Notes: generated by a model from the sequence alone, not told the origin. Counted from the stretch's first letter, positions 16,880 to 25,857 are shown. The stretch: 64,000 bases of DNA from Desulfofustis glycolicus DSM 9705 (GCF_900130015.1 NZ_FQXS01000009.1:1-64000); one strand, 5' to 3'. Translations and numbers: made by a program.

Positions 16880-17518
16880 TTAATCCATCCCAGGCGCAGT
16901 TCCTGTGAATTCTGAAACTTCCATCTCAACATGGGCGACGTTGGGGTCTATGGTGCCAGGTGGCTCCAGCTGAGTGCTGTTATCTACGAACATTTCTAAT
17001 TCACCTTCATCAATATATGCAGTGTTATTCGAAGTAATGGCAGCTTGTCCGGGCGGTGTTTCTTCTAAATCATTCGAATTGTCTAGGTTAACTTCTCCCA
17101 TCGCTACAGGTTGGTTAGAAGATAGCGGTGCCAATGTCTTGGCGATTTCAGTTTGAGGAAAGACTGATTGTTGCACTAATTTCACTTGGGAGCTTTCAGG
17201 TTTTATATAAACTACTTTGATTTTTCCAGATTCGTCGTATTCAAAGACTTTATTGTAGTTTTTGAGCAGGCGATCAATTGCTTTGTTAATATCTACCCTT
17301 TGTAAGTCGATAAAAATAGCGTCCTCATTGATTGCTTTATCGATGACAAATTTGATTCCCGTGCGAGCATGTATTTGTGCAAGAAGCGAAGGAATTTTTG
17401 CACCGTTTGCCTGCAAACTGATGTTTCCATTAGAATAGTCTTCTTGTATGATGCTGTCATCGGCGATGCTAACTTGAACATGGAATATGATAAAAAATGC
17501 AATTAATAGTAGTTTCAT
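16880..17518 (-). CDS. Secreted protein with secretin/TonB short N-terminal (STN)-like domain
   Basis: The 212-residue protein has a signal peptide (MKLLLIAFFIIFHVQVSIAD). Residues 30-105 look like an STN-type beta-alpha fold: ISLQANGAKIPSLLAQIHAR, VDINKAIDRLLKNYNKVFEY and KIKVVYIKPE. The remainder is a low-complexity, acidic tail without known domain. STN domains normally sit at the front of secretins or TonB receptors, but there is no such partner domain here. AAAGAG precedes the ATG. The role is unknown; it may bind envelope or export components near the cohesin proteins. Confidence 0.65.
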   Translation of the reverse strand: MKLLLIAFFIIFHVQVSIADDSIIQEDYSNGNISLQANGAKIPSLLAQIHARTGIKFVIDKAINEDAIFIDLQRVDINKAIDRLLKNYNKVFEYDESGKIKVVYIKPESSQVKLVQQSVFPQTEIAKTLAPLSSNQPVAMGEVNLDNSNDLEETPPGQAAITSNNTAYIDEGELEMFVDNSTQLEPPGTIDPNVAHVEMEVSEFTGTAPGMD

Positions 17519-17537
17519 TTTTTGTTCTCTTTAGAAA

Positions 17538-17584
17538 AAACCCAAAGTATACCCATTGGCTGCAAATGAATATACTTTGGGTTT
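17538..17584 (-). terminator. Rho-independent terminator after the cohesin/FG-GAP gene
   Basis: Arms AAACCCAAAGTATA (17538-17551) and TATACTTTGGGTTT (17571-17584) are perfectly complementary. Read on the minus strand the stem is followed by TTTTTTC. It lies 35 nt after the stop of the gene at 17619 and 20 nt before the STN gene start, so the STN gene must either have a promoter inside this small gap or rely on read-through. Confidence 0.75.
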
Positions 17585-17618
17585 CTGAAAAAGGGCTCTC
17601 TTTGCTCTTATTATCGAT

Positions 17619-19298
17619 TTACTGGATGTCCCAGGCTAAATCAACTGCACCAAGAGATCCGCTGCCTTCAATTCTCGTGGCACCGTCCATCAGGTAGATA
17701 TATAATCCTCCTGTGGTAATATTACGCCACAGGATGTCATCTTTACCATCGCCGTTGAAGTCTCCAGTTTTTCTGATGACCCAGTCCAGGTTACTTTCAG
17801 TAAAGGGGTAAGCGATTGTTTTGGTGGTGCCGTTCATGAACCATATGGCCCCCCGGCCAAGAGTCGAGTGTCGCCAAAGGATATCATCTCTGCCGTCACC
17901 GTTGAAGTCCCCGGTGGCCTGGATGTCCCAGGCTAAGTCAACTGCACCAAGAGATCCGCTGCCTTCAACTCTCGTGGCACCGTCCATCAGGTAGATATAT
18001 AATCCTCCTGTGGCAATATTGCGCCAGAGGATGTCATCGTTGCCATCGCCGTTGAAGTCTCCAGTTTCCTTGATGACCCAGTTCAGGTTACTTTCAGTGA
18101 AGGGGTAAGCGATTGTTTTGGTGGTGCCGTTCATGAACCAAATGGCACCTCGGCCAAGAGTCGAGTGTCGCCAAAGGATATCATCTCTGCCGTCACCGTT
18201 GAAGTCCCCGGTGGCCTGGATGTCCCAGGCTAAGTCAACTGCACCAAGAGATCCGCTGCCTTCAACTCTCGTGGCACCGTCCATCAGGTAGATATATAAT
18301 CCTCCTGTGGCAATATTGCGCCAGAGGATGTCATCGTTGCCATCGCCGTTGAAGTCTCCAGTTTCCTTGATGACCCAGTTCAGGTTACTTTCAGTAAAGG
18401 GGTAAGCGATAGTTTTGGTGGTGCCGTTCATGAACCATATGGCACCTCGGCCGAGAGTCGAGTGTCGCCAGAGGATATCATCTCTGCCGTCACCGTTGAA
18501 GTCCCGGTTAACCGCCGCCTGTTTGTCAGATAATTTGTTATACCCATCGTTTCCTGAAGCATTCCTGACGTTGGGGTCAGTCTCGTTCTCATATTCAACA
18601 AGGTCCGAATAGCCGTCTCCATCGGTATCCGTCGCTACAGTGGCTGTGTTAGTATTGCCAAAATACTCGATTTCCCAATTGTCATCAATTCCATCGCCAT
18701 CTGTATCAACAAACGAGGTACCTTCTTCTACGGAAATGCTTCCGGCAGTAGCCGGTGCTGATAAGGTTCGCTCTGGGTAGGCGGTGCCATCAATGCCGAT
18801 GAGGTACGGAATGGGGGTGAGTTCCTCGTAGCCTGCTTCGGAGTTTTGGACTTGAGTTTGTTGAATTTGAACGGGGAGTGAGGTGCCTGTCGGGGCCGTT
18901 TCGTCAATGACGAAGTCGAGTTCGAAAATGGTTTGGTGGCCGAGTGGGCCGTTGTCTACTCTGGCGGCGGCAAATTTTGATCCGGCCGGGCAGATCACCA
19001 AGGCGCTGTCGTAGATTGTGCCATCGATTTCGATGGACGTGGGGGTGATGTTTTGGGTGGAGAAGAGCGGGAAAAACTCGCTGCGCACTTCGACGAGGTC
19101 AAGGTTGGCGGCGTCGTAGTTGAGGGTGAAGGTGGTTCCGGCGACGCCGTTGTCGTTGTCGTCGAGAATGATGTTAACAGTTACCCTCTGTCCCGGGGTG
19201 CCGGTGGCGTTGGTGACCGAAAGGGTTTCGGCCTGGGCGGTAAGGGTGCCAAGCACGAGGCTGATCAGGGCAATGGTCAGGATGATATGTTTGTTCAT
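17619..19298 (-). CDS. Secreted cohesin-like protein with TSP3 repeats and FG-GAP propeller
   Basis: ATG 19298 begins MNKHIILTIALISLVLGTLT with an AQA signal cleavage site, giving 559 residues. Residues ~24-165 resemble a cohesin domain (VTNATGTPGQRVTVNIILDD, GTTFTLNYDAANLDLVEV). Then come thrombospondin-3-type calcium repeats (DTDGDGIDDNWEIEYFG, DTDGDGYSDLVEYENETDP). The rest is three FG-GAP/VCBS units of 99 residues with TGDFNGDGRDDILWRHS and DFNGDGNDDILWRNIATGG, encoded by near-identical DNA. Cohesins bind dockerins; three dockerin-bearing genes lie within 17 kb. The protein is expected outside the inner membrane. The upstream in-frame extension to 19472 overlaps the next gene's end and is rejected. 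Confidence 0.75.
   Translation of the reverse strand: MNKHIILTIALISLVLGTLTAQAETLSVTNATGTPGQRVTVNIILDDNDNGVAGTTFTLNYDAANLDLVEVRSEFFPLFSTQNITPTSIEIDGTIYDSALVICPAGSKFAAARVDNGPLGHQTIFELDFVIDETAPTGTSLPVQIQQTQVQNSEAGYEELTPIPYLIGIDGTAYPERTLSAPATAGSISVEEGTSFVDTDGDGIDDNWEIEYFGNTNTATVATDTDGDGYSDLVEYENETDPNVRNASGNDGYNKLSDKQAAVNRDFNGDGRDDILWRHSTLGRGAIWFMNGTTKTIAYPFTESNLNWVIKETGDFNGDGNDDILWRNIATGGLYIYLMDGATRVEGSGSLGAVDLAWDIQATGDFNGDGRDDILWRHSTLGRGAIWFMNGTTKTIAYPFTESNLNWVIKETGDFNGDGNDDILWRNIATGGLYIYLMDGATRVEGSGSLGAVDLAWDIQATGDFNGDGRDDILWRHSTLGRGAIWFMNGTTKTIAYPFTESNLDWVIRKTGDFNGDGKDDILWRNITTGGLYIYLMDGATRIEGSGSLGAVDLAWDIQ
17624..18506 (-). repeat. Tandem DNA repeat, period 297 bp, about 3 copies
   Basis: The block beginning GGATGTCCCAGGCTAA recurs at 17624, 17921 and 18218, an exact 297-bp period (99 codons), and runs to about 18506. 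Copies differ by only scattered bases (for example CTAAATCAACT against CTAAGTCAACT). It encodes the FG-GAP units of the cohesin-like protein. Such close identity means recent duplication or gene conversion. Confidence 0.9.
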
Positions 19299-19416
19299 CT
19301 GGTTGTTCCTATCGTTTATCTTCTGCCGGTTCATCAATGGTGGCGGTCTTGATTGAACTCGTTGTTTTTGTTGTGCTCCGTTTTGGGGAGCGGCGTGGTG
19401 GTACAGCTGGGTGGTG

Positions 19417-19848
19417 TTAGCAGAAGAGCGGCGGTGGGGTGTCCGGGATGGGGAGATAGGAGATGGTGACAAACTGGTACGGATCGGGTGACAATTTTTG
19501 TATGGAGAGGTCGGATCCTACGGTTATGGTGGATGGGAGCAGGCAGGGCAGGCGGACGGGGATGACGATTTGTTGTGTGTCCGCATCCTGGGGCGCGCTA
19601 TCGGTTGTGAAGAGTGTGGCGAGTGTTGCCAGACCGGCGGCGGTTTGCAAGGCGGTGATGGTGTCGGTAAATGCAGTCTGAAATGACGAGTCGGCCGATT
19701 GATTTGTTTGCTGGAGATGTTGAATCGTGCTGATTGCTGATTGTAAGTCTTTGGTATCGTTTTGATATGTCAGTTGAAGCGGAATGACGGAAAGCGCGAA
19801 CAGCAGCAGCGTGATCATGCTGAATGTATGTCGTGTTCGGCTTTTCAT
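19417..19848 (-). CDS. Small secreted protein of unknown function
   Basis: The 143-residue protein has an N-terminal hydrophobic segment (MITLLLFALSVIPLQLTY, residues 11-28) serving as signal peptide or anchor. A helical, glutamine/threonine-rich middle follows (LQSAISTIQHLQQTNQSAD, TAFTDTITALQTAAGLATLA), then a proline-rich tail ending PPPLFC. No family is recognised. It lies on the same strand just upstream of the cohesin/FG-GAP gene, and could be co-transcribed with it. It could still be a chance frame, but codon choice and the signal segment favour a gene. Confidence 0.5.
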   Translation of the reverse strand: MKSRTRHTFSMITLLLFALSVIPLQLTYQNDTKDLQSAISTIQHLQQTNQSADSSFQTAFTDTITALQTAAGLATLATLFTTDSAPQDADTQQIVIPVRLPCLLPSTITVGSDLSIQKLSPDPYQFVTISYLPIPDTPPPLFC

Positions 19849-20300
19849 CGGAGCTATTTGCGTTTTTGTTTTGCCGTTGCTGTTATGGGTTAGCCGGTTG
19901 TTACGGTTTTGTAACTACGGCACCGCCTACCTTAGAGCAAGAGGCGTGCCACTTTGGAAAGATGAATGAATTCGTATCATTGTTTTTGTTAGGGGCAGGG
20001 TGATCTGGGGCTTGGTTGAGGCTATGGGGGTGTTTGGAAACATCGTTTACGTTTTTGTTAAATGTGGCTTCTGGTGGTGGACGTGACGCTTGTTCTGGTT
20101 GTTTGTTAAGTGATCTAATTTATTGTGTTGTTGTGAATATGCTTTGGGCTTTTCTGTGTGCAGAAAGGTTACGGTGATATTGTTTACAGTGTGCGGTTTT
20201 GGGGGGTGTTAAGCGGCGGATTCGGATGGGGGCGAATTATTTTTGTGGAGCAGGTGGCAGGGGGGAGGAATCTGTGAGGCGTGTCGCGACTTGGCTACAA
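19849..20300. other. 452-bp intergenic region, no gene seen
   Basis: No coding frame of interest, tRNA or strong hairpin is seen. The stretch is rich in G and T on the plus strand. It probably holds the promoter of the minus-strand genes below 19848 and the 3' end of the gene at 20301. Confidence 0.5.
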
Positions 20301-20768
20301 TTAAAACAGGTACTCGGGGGTGTCGGCGCTGATCTCTTGGAGGTTTTCGTTCATTAATTGAGTTTGAATAACGGATACTTTCTTCTGTGATTTTGAGTCG
20401 TTGTCTATTTTTTTGAAGTACAGGTGGAGCAGTTCGACATTGGTGCCGGAGATGCCGGTGGCACTGGCCATGACGATAATCACCGTACCGGGGATTTTAT
20501 CGTTAACCACGTGCATGAACGAAGAAACAGGGGGTGCTTTTTCGGCCTTGACGAAGGAGAGGTTGGTGCTGTCGTAAGAAAGCGTCACTTTCATGCCGGC
20601 CAGTTTTTCGGCTCTATCGATGACCAGGGAGAACTGTCCTGGGTCTTTCTCCTCTGTTGGCACAAAGCGTAAGCGGGCGCTGAGTTCCGCCTGACTGGGG
20701 TGGGTGCAGGCAAGGGTGAGCAGGAGGCCGATGAGAGAAAAGAGAAGAGTGTGTCTTGGGTTTGGCAC
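20301..20768 (-). CDS. Small secreted cohesin-domain protein
   Basis: The 155-residue protein has a signal sequence (MPNPRHTLLFSLIGLLLTLA) with a cysteine next (LTLAC, an imperfect lipobox) and an alternative SQA cleavage site. The rest is a single cohesin-like domain: LRFVPTEEKDPGQFSLVIDR, GMKVTLSYDSTNLSFVKAEK, GTVIIVMASATGISGTNVEL and LLHLYFKKI. Cohesins are nine-stranded beta sandwiches that bind dockerins; this would be a one-module scaffold or an anchored receptor. It is divergent from the two-domain protein at 17619. Confidence 0.65.
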   Translation of the reverse strand: MPNPRHTLLFSLIGLLLTLACTHPSQAELSARLRFVPTEEKDPGQFSLVIDRAEKLAGMKVTLSYDSTNLSFVKAEKAPPVSSFMHVVNDKIPGTVIIVMASATGISGTNVELLHLYFKKIDNDSKSQKKVSVIQTQLMNENLQEISADTPEYLF

Positions 20769-20946
20769 AATGATTCTCGCTGGTGGCTGGAGTATTGGCT
20801 ACCGTTTCCTGCGGTACTGATTTTCGAGTGGGAACGATATAGTAGAGCGGTTATGCTTGTCAAGCAAGAAGGCGTGCAAGGAAGGAGGGGTACGGTCTGT
20901 AGAGGAGAAGACTACAGTTCTGAATAATCATCATGCAGGTGGTGTT

Positions 20947-23484
20947 ATGAGTGGTTGTTGGAAGATGAGGATGCTGGTTGTTTGCTGGTTTGTTTGTGCA
21001 CTCTTTGCGTGCTTTGTTTCCTGGGTGGGTGCTGCTTCGGTGGGCATCTACGGCGTTGGCGAGGAGTGGGCCGGGCAGGGCGAGGGCGCGGTCGATCGGG
21101 TGTTTGTGGTGCCGCGCGCTGACGTGATCAGGGAGCATACGGCCGGTGGTCGAGAGGTTTATCTGTCGTTGAATGTGTTTGGCGGGAAGGAAGCGCGGCA
21201 CCACTTTGTTGATTCGGTTCCGGTGTTGGCCAGCGGTGAGTTGTTGCCGGACCGTTTTGGCGGCGTCTGCCCGACGCATGCCGGCTGGCGGCAGAATCGG
21301 CTGGAGTTGCTCGGCCGGTGGGCGCGGGAGTTGGGCGGGCCGGGGAGCATTAGTGGGGTGTGGCTCGATTTTATCCGTTATCCGGGGCGGTGGGAAGAGC
21401 CGCAGCCGGATATTCCCGATACCTGTTATTGCGATCGCTGTCTGGCCTTGTTTCAACAGGAGAGCGGCGTGGTAATTCCTGCGGATGCGGGGTCGACTGC
21501 GGAGCGGGCCGGGTGGATCAGGCAAAACGCAGCGTATCAGTGGCTGATGTGGAAAAAAGAACAAATCAGCTCTTTTGTCAGAGCGGCGCGGGCGGTGCTG
21601 GACGAAGGGGACGGTGAACGCCGCCTGAAATTGGGCGCCTTTGTCGTGCCTTGGCGTAAATCCGATCATGGCGGGGCGCTGGTAGCACTGCTCGGCCAGG
21701 ATGCGGCAGACTTTGGCGCTGCTGTCGATAATCTATCACCGATGGTTTATCACCGGATGGTCGGCCAGCCGGTGGGGTGGGTCGAGGATATCAGCCGTTA
21801 TTATCGGGATATGGCTGCTGGGCAGCTGTGGCCGATTATCCAGGCGGAGCAGGTCCCGGTTGACGAATTCGGCGCGGCGGTGGCGGCGGTGTCGGCCAGC
21901 GGGGCAGACGGGCTGCTGGTCTATGCACATCGGTTTATGGAAAATGGTCAGTGGGGGGAGTTGGCCGGTTTTGCGCCGCCGGACAACCTGATCGCCAACC
22001 CGCGCTTTACCGGAGCGGATGGGGGCGCGGCGCCGGGCGGTGATGAGGGGGCGGCTTTTCGGCCGGACCAGTGGCGCGTGGGGGCGGGCGGCACAGTGAT
22101 CGATTCGCGATTTCTCTTTGCCCCGGAGAGTGAGGGTGGTGGGCCGGCTGTTGGCATTGTCGGCGGCAGAGACCGGCAGGGCAGTTGGTCGGTGGAGCTG
22201 CCAGCGTGCCGGCAGGGCAGCCGGTATCGTTTTACCGCCGAATTTTACCGGAATGATCGGTTGCTTAACAGCGGCTATCCGGAGGTGCGCATCTGGGGAC
22301 AGTCCCATCGACTCAACACGCACCGGATGGTCGGCAGGTTTCAGCCGCTGTTTTTCGAGGTGGTGTGCCCCGATCAGGTGCCTCAGCGGGAGCATCACTT
22401 CGCGTTTGTTAACAACAACCCCGGCGTGACGTTTTGGATGCGGCACCCCCGCCTGGTTGCCCATCAGCCGGTGGAGCGGGGCGGGCAGGAGGTGCCGGCG
22501 CAGCGGTTTTTTCCGCTCGGGGTGTATGGCGCAGCGGCTGACAATCTGCCGGCCATCAAGGACATCGGGCTGAACAGCGCCGTAGTTGGTCTTGATGAGG
22601 CGCATCTGCATGCCTGCGGTGAACAGGGGCTGCATTGCCTGGTGTCCGTGCCGCGTGAGCCTGAACGGTTGATGGTCATGCTGGAGCGTTTTGGCGGAGT
22701 TCTGCAGACGGGGGATTTTTCTTTTTACGTCAATGACGAGCCGGGCATTCATTCGTTTCCCCGCTTGCAGACAGAGGATATCCAGCGCTTGCTCAAGGAG
22801 CGATTTCCCGACCGGTTCACCGCAATGGCCATTGTCCGTCCCCAGGTGGTTTCGCATTACCGGGAGTCGGCCGATTATTTCATGCTCGATCAGTATCCGG
22901 TGCCGCATATGCCGATGAGCTGGCTTGCCGATTCGCTTGACGAGGCGGCCGAGTCTGTTGGGGGGAGGCGATTGATGGCTGTTATCCAGGCCTTTGGCGG
23001 TGAGCGGTTTGCGGAGAGCGGCTGGCCGCGGCTGCCGACGTTTGCGGAGATGAATTGCTTGGCGTTTTTGGCGGTGATCCACGGGAGCCGGGGACTTTAT
23101 TTCTACAGCTTTCCGGAGATTTCCCGGAGCGCTGAGGGCCGGGAGGACTTTGCCCGGGTGATCCGGCGGCTCAACAGTCTGCGCTCCTGGCTGGCTCTGG
23201 ACAATGAGGAGACAGCGATTGAAGTGCGGATGACGTCGCCAAACCGCTTTGACCCACAAGGCCGGCCGGCGGTGCATTGTGCCAGCAAACGACAACTAGG
23301 CACGCGATTGTTGATGTGCGCCAACACCATCGGCACGACGGTCGAGGCGGCGGTGCCGGTGGCGGCCGGCAGCGCGCTGCAGTGGCGGGATTATTTCGGC
23401 AGCGATCGTTACTACGTGGTCCGTGACGAATTGTACAGCCAATTCGCCCCGTATGAGGTGAAGGTGTTGATGGAAAACCGTTGA
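20947..23484 (+). CDS. Secreted glycoside-hydrolase-like protein with two TIM-barrel regions
   Basis: ATG 20947 gives 845 residues with a signal peptide (MRMLVVCWFVCALFACFVSW). The first region (~25-345) has SGVWLDFIRYPGRWEE and CYCDRCLALFQQESG, motifs of the GHL10/DUF187-type barrel where the aspartate of LDxIRYP is conserved. A beta-sandwich-like middle (~360-510) follows. A second barrel-like region (~520-790) includes FYVNDEPGIHSFPRLQ, YFMLDQYPVPHMPMSWL and HGSRGLYFYSFPEI. The substrate cannot be read from sequence. It is flanked by cohesin and dockerin genes but carries neither domain. Exact family assignment is uncertain. Confidence 0.65.
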   Translation: MSGCWKMRMLVVCWFVCALFACFVSWVGAASVGIYGVGEEWAGQGEGAVDRVFVVPRADVIREHTAGGREVYLSLNVFGGKEARHHFVDSVPVLASGELLPDRFGGVCPTHAGWRQNRLELLGRWARELGGPGSISGVWLDFIRYPGRWEEPQPDIPDTCYCDRCLALFQQESGVVIPADAGSTAERAGWIRQNAAYQWLMWKKEQISSFVRAARAVLDEGDGERRLKLGAFVVPWRKSDHGGALVALLGQDAADFGAAVDNLSPMVYHRMVGQPVGWVEDISRYYRDMAAGQLWPIIQAEQVPVDEFGAAVAAVSASGADGLLVYAHRFMENGQWGELAGFAPPDNLIANPRFTGADGGAAPGGDEGAAFRPDQWRVGAGGTVIDSRFLFAPESEGGGPAVGIVGGRDRQGSWSVELPACRQGSRYRFTAEFYRNDRLLNSGYPEVRIWGQSHRLNTHRMVGRFQPLFFEVVCPDQVPQREHHFAFVNNNPGVTFWMRHPRLVAHQPVERGGQEVPAQRFFPLGVYGAAADNLPAIKDIGLNSAVVGLDEAHLHACGEQGLHCLVSVPREPERLMVMLERFGGVLQTGDFSFYVNDEPGIHSFPRLQTEDIQRLLKERFPDRFTAMAIVRPQVVSHYRESADYFMLDQYPVPHMPMSWLADSLDEAAESVGGRRLMAVIQAFGGERFAESGWPRLPTFAEMNCLAFLAVIHGSRGLYFYSFPEISRSAEGREDFARVIRRLNSLRSWLALDNEETAIEVRMTSPNRFDPQGRPAVHCASKRQLGTRLLMCANTIGTTVEAAVPVAAGSALQWRDYFGSDRYYVVRDELYSQFAPYEVKVLMENR

Positions 23485-23603
23485 CCATGGATGGAGAGAG
23501 GCTACTGGAACAGGGGGTGGCAGAGCCTTTTTTCGTTCAGACAAACGGACGTAGGGGGCAGACGTCAGGGGGTAAGAGTTGGCGGTAGTGGGCTCCTTTG
23601 TTG

Positions 23604-25106
23604 TTATTGCCGGTTTTGCTGGAGGATATAGATGCTTTCGGCAAGGCCGATCTTACCGTCACCATTGATATCCTGATAGGAGCTGACGGTGTCGGGCGGT
23701 GCTTGATCAGTCAGGATAACCAGCGATAGCAGGGAATCTTCGACGGTGACCTGGCCGTCCTCGTTGATATCGCCCAGGTAGCGGGCCTGCCGGAACGCGG
23801 CTACCGAGGCGGCGGCAGTGTTGAGTGACAAGGTGTTGTGGGCCGAGTCCGGAGCATTCTCGTCAATGCCGCACGGGTAGGTGACGTCGCCGTGGAAACA
23901 GGTCAGATCCGGGTTGGAGAACCGGTCTATTTCCGGGTGAAGGTAGCTCATGATGGTACCGAAGGTTCCGGAAACGCCGTAGCCGTAAGAGTACGAGTAG
24001 GCGGGTTCACTGTATGCGTTGGCCCGATCATGGTGAGAACCCATGTTATGGCCCAGTTCATGGGTCATGGTCAGGTCCGAGCAATACCAGGTTGTACTGC
24101 CGATCTGCTCGCTCCCTTCGCTGACCACCGAATAGCCATAGTTGGCGTCACCATTGAACGATCCGTTCCTACCCAGTAGCCAGGCGATCCCGCAGCCGCT
24201 GTGGTTGTCGTAGTCAAACGGGCGAACCAGGGTAATCAGGTCGGCGCCGTGGAGCAGCCGTAACGACTCGATCTGCTCGAACGGCTCTGCGTTATTGGTC
24301 AGCGCTGTCAGTGCTGTATTGTTTGTTGTCTCGTCGGGGTAGGCAATTTCCTGGCTGTGAACGAGGCGCAGGAAGATGTCGACCTCGCTGTTTTCATACG
24401 CTGCATTGGCTTCGGCAACCAGGTGGTTCAGTCGTGTTGCCAGGGTGTCGGGGTATCGGGTGGTCATGCCGGTGGTATAGAGGATCATCAGATCGATGGT
24501 CGTACGGCCGTCCGCCGCCGGCGGTGCTGCAGCCGTGGCCGGACTGGGTTCCGCAGTCGGTACGTCTTCGACAGCCTGCTGGCGAGGCTGCTTTGGCGGC
24601 GGCACGATGGCGTCGTCAGGTCTCTTGGGGACGAGTGTATTGCCTTCTGCCGAGAGATTAATAAGGATGGTTCGGCCGTTTTGGACAGTGATTCGATAGG
24701 TTGTTGTCGGTGTCTGGATACGGCCGAAAGCGCCTCCGTTTCCGCTGGTCAGGATCATCCGGTATTCACCGTCGTCGGTGAATGCACTGCCGGTAAGGGT
24801 GACATCGCCGTTGGCTTGTTGCGCGCGCTTGGTGATTTCCAGCGCGACGGGTGGTTGTGCCGATTCTTGGAACGTGAGGTGTTCCCCCGGCTGCAGGCCA
24901 ACAACGGCAGTATTGATTGATACGAATTGGTTGGCGACTTCACCCCGCTCACCGCTTGAAGCGGGTGGCAGCTGGTTGTGGACTGCTGGTTCTGAGATAA
25001 AAAGAGTGGGGTGGGCAGGTAGCGTTGCCGATGTTTCCGGTCCGGAATTGCAGCCGGCAGTCAGCAGGATGACGAGGAGGAGAAGGAAGCGCATGAGATC
25101 GACCAT
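23604..25106 (-). CDS. Reprolysin-like (M12) metalloprotease with C-terminal dockerin, lipoprotein
   Basis: The ~500-residue protein starts with MVDLMRFLLLLVILLTAGC, whose LTAGC is a good lipobox, so it should be lipid-anchored. Residues 190-440 form the protease domain, with the zinc motif TMTHELGHNMGSHHDRANAY and a downstream IMSYLHPE (Met-turn). The C-terminus (about 445-500) is a type I dockerin: GDINEDGQVTVEDSLLSL and QDINGDGKIGLAESIYILQ, two calcium-binding F-hand repeats. It should dock onto a cohesin such as those at 17619 or 20301. ATG 25106 follows GGAACT; ATG 25094 is an alternative. Confidence 0.85.
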   Translation of the reverse strand: MVDLMRFLLLLVILLTAGCNSGPETSATLPAHPTLFISEPAVHNQLPPASSGERGEVANQFVSINTAVVGLQPGEHLTFQESAQPPVALEITKRAQQANGDVTLTGSAFTDDGEYRMILTSGNGGAFGRIQTPTTTYRITVQNGRTILINLSAEGNTLVPKRPDDAIVPPPKQPRQQAVEDVPTAEPSPATAAAPPAADGRTTIDLMILYTTGMTTRYPDTLATRLNHLVAEANAAYENSEVDIFLRLVHSQEIAYPDETTNNTALTALTNNAEPFEQIESLRLLHGADLITLVRPFDYDNHSGCGIAWLLGRNGSFNGDANYGYSVVSEGSEQIGSTTWYCSDLTMTHELGHNMGSHHDRANAYSEPAYSYSYGYGVSGTFGTIMSYLHPEIDRFSNPDLTCFHGDVTYPCGIDENAPDSAHNTLSLNTAAASVAAFRQARYLGDINEDGQVTVEDSLLSLVILTDQAPPDTVSSYQDINGDGKIGLAESIYILQQNRQ

Positions 25107-25364
25107 GTGTTGAAGTTCCAATAAAACAGCTCTTATCTGGCCCCCCTTCCTGGGCGGATCGTAGCCGAGCGCCCATTCCCTCAGCTATTATAAGGGGTGT
25201 TTGCCGAAAAAGGGAAGAAAAAGAGTTTTGGTGGTGCTGTCTCTGTTGGCGGAAGCACGGTGAAAGATGGTCAGTCGAATTTTCAGTACTTGGCTGGCAA
25301 GGTGGTTGTTGCCTGAAGGTTGGCAAGGGTTTCCCGTCTTTGTATCCGTCTTCGTTTGATAAAC

Positions 25365-25475
25365 ATGCCTCACAAGACGCGCCCAATCCACCCCGGCGAG
25401 ATCCTTAAAGGTGAACTGGAAGAACTGAATATGTCTGCCAATGCCTGCTCAAAAGCGCTGAATGTGTCGTTTTGA
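25365..25475 (+). pseudogene. HigA-type antitoxin, truncated N-terminal remnant
   Basis: The short frame reads MPHKTRPIHPGEILKGELEE and continues LNMSANACSKALNVSF before a stop. PIHPGEILKxEL is the signature start of HigA-type XRE antitoxins. The normal protein is about 95-110 residues; the DNA-binding recognition helix is cut off. No HigB toxin is seen. The remaining bases to 25626 hold the promoter of the vapBC pair. Confidence 0.7.
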
Positions 25476-25589
25476 AGAGCGTTTCGGAGCTTTTCCAATC
25501 CTGCAGCGGGTTGAACAGGTAGTTGCCAAACAGCTTTGCGTTTTCAGACAGTCTTTTTGATTTTTTCCATTGACTCTTGATTTAAAGAG

Positions 25590-25609
25590 TAATACTTGAA
25601 AAAGTATTA
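25590..25609. promoter_or_regulatory. Candidate vapB operator palindrome
   Basis: TAATACTTGAAAAAGTATTA is an almost perfect inverted repeat (TAATACTT / AAGTATTA) ending about 17 bp before the vapB start. AbrB-type antitoxins repress their own operons from such sites. Assignment is by position only. Confidence 0.5.
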
Positions 25610-25626
25610 CATCGGGGAGGAAACCA

Positions 25627-25857
25627 ATGAGAGTTACCAGTAAGGGACAGGTGACAATACCGGTCGAGATTCGTGAAAGGATGGGAATTTTTGCGAATTC
25701 AGAGGTGGATTTTGTGGTGCAGGGGAATCTGGTCATCCTGCAGAAGGCCTCAGGCAGCACTCAGCGCGGCAAACGTATCGTCGAGCGAATGCGTGGCCGA
25801 GCCACGATACGCATGTCGACCGATGATATCATGGCGCTGACCAGGGGCGAGGATTGA
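25627..25857 (+). CDS. AbrB/SpoVT-type antitoxin (VapB-like)
   Basis: The 76-residue protein begins MRVTSKGQVTIPVEIRERMG, a swapped-hairpin AbrB DNA-binding domain, and ends with a helical tail that would clamp the toxin. GGGGAGG lies 4-10 nt before the ATG. A PIN-domain gene overlaps its stop (TGATG), the standard antitoxin-first order. A run of TAATACTTGAAAAAGTATTA just upstream (near 25590-25609) is a near-palindrome and a good candidate operator for autoregulation. Confidence 0.88.
   Translation: MRVTSKGQVTIPVEIRERMGIFANSEVDFVVQGNLVILQKASGSTQRGKRIVERMRGRATIRMSTDDIMALTRGED

Noticed and set aside
17624-18506. Tandem repeats considered as a CRISPR array
   Set aside because: Period is 297 bp, there are no short direct repeats with unique spacers, and the repeats encode FG-GAP units in frame.
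21736-23295. 519-codon open frame antisense to the glycoside-hydrolase-like gene
   Set aside because: No domain, signal or ribosome binding site; proline/arginine/histidine-rich composition typical of a shadow frame in GC-rich DNA. The sense gene has clear motifs.
24357-24920. 187-codon plus-strand frame antisense to the metalloprotease
   Set aside because: No motif; the minus strand carries the zinc-binding HELGHNMGSHH and the dockerin.
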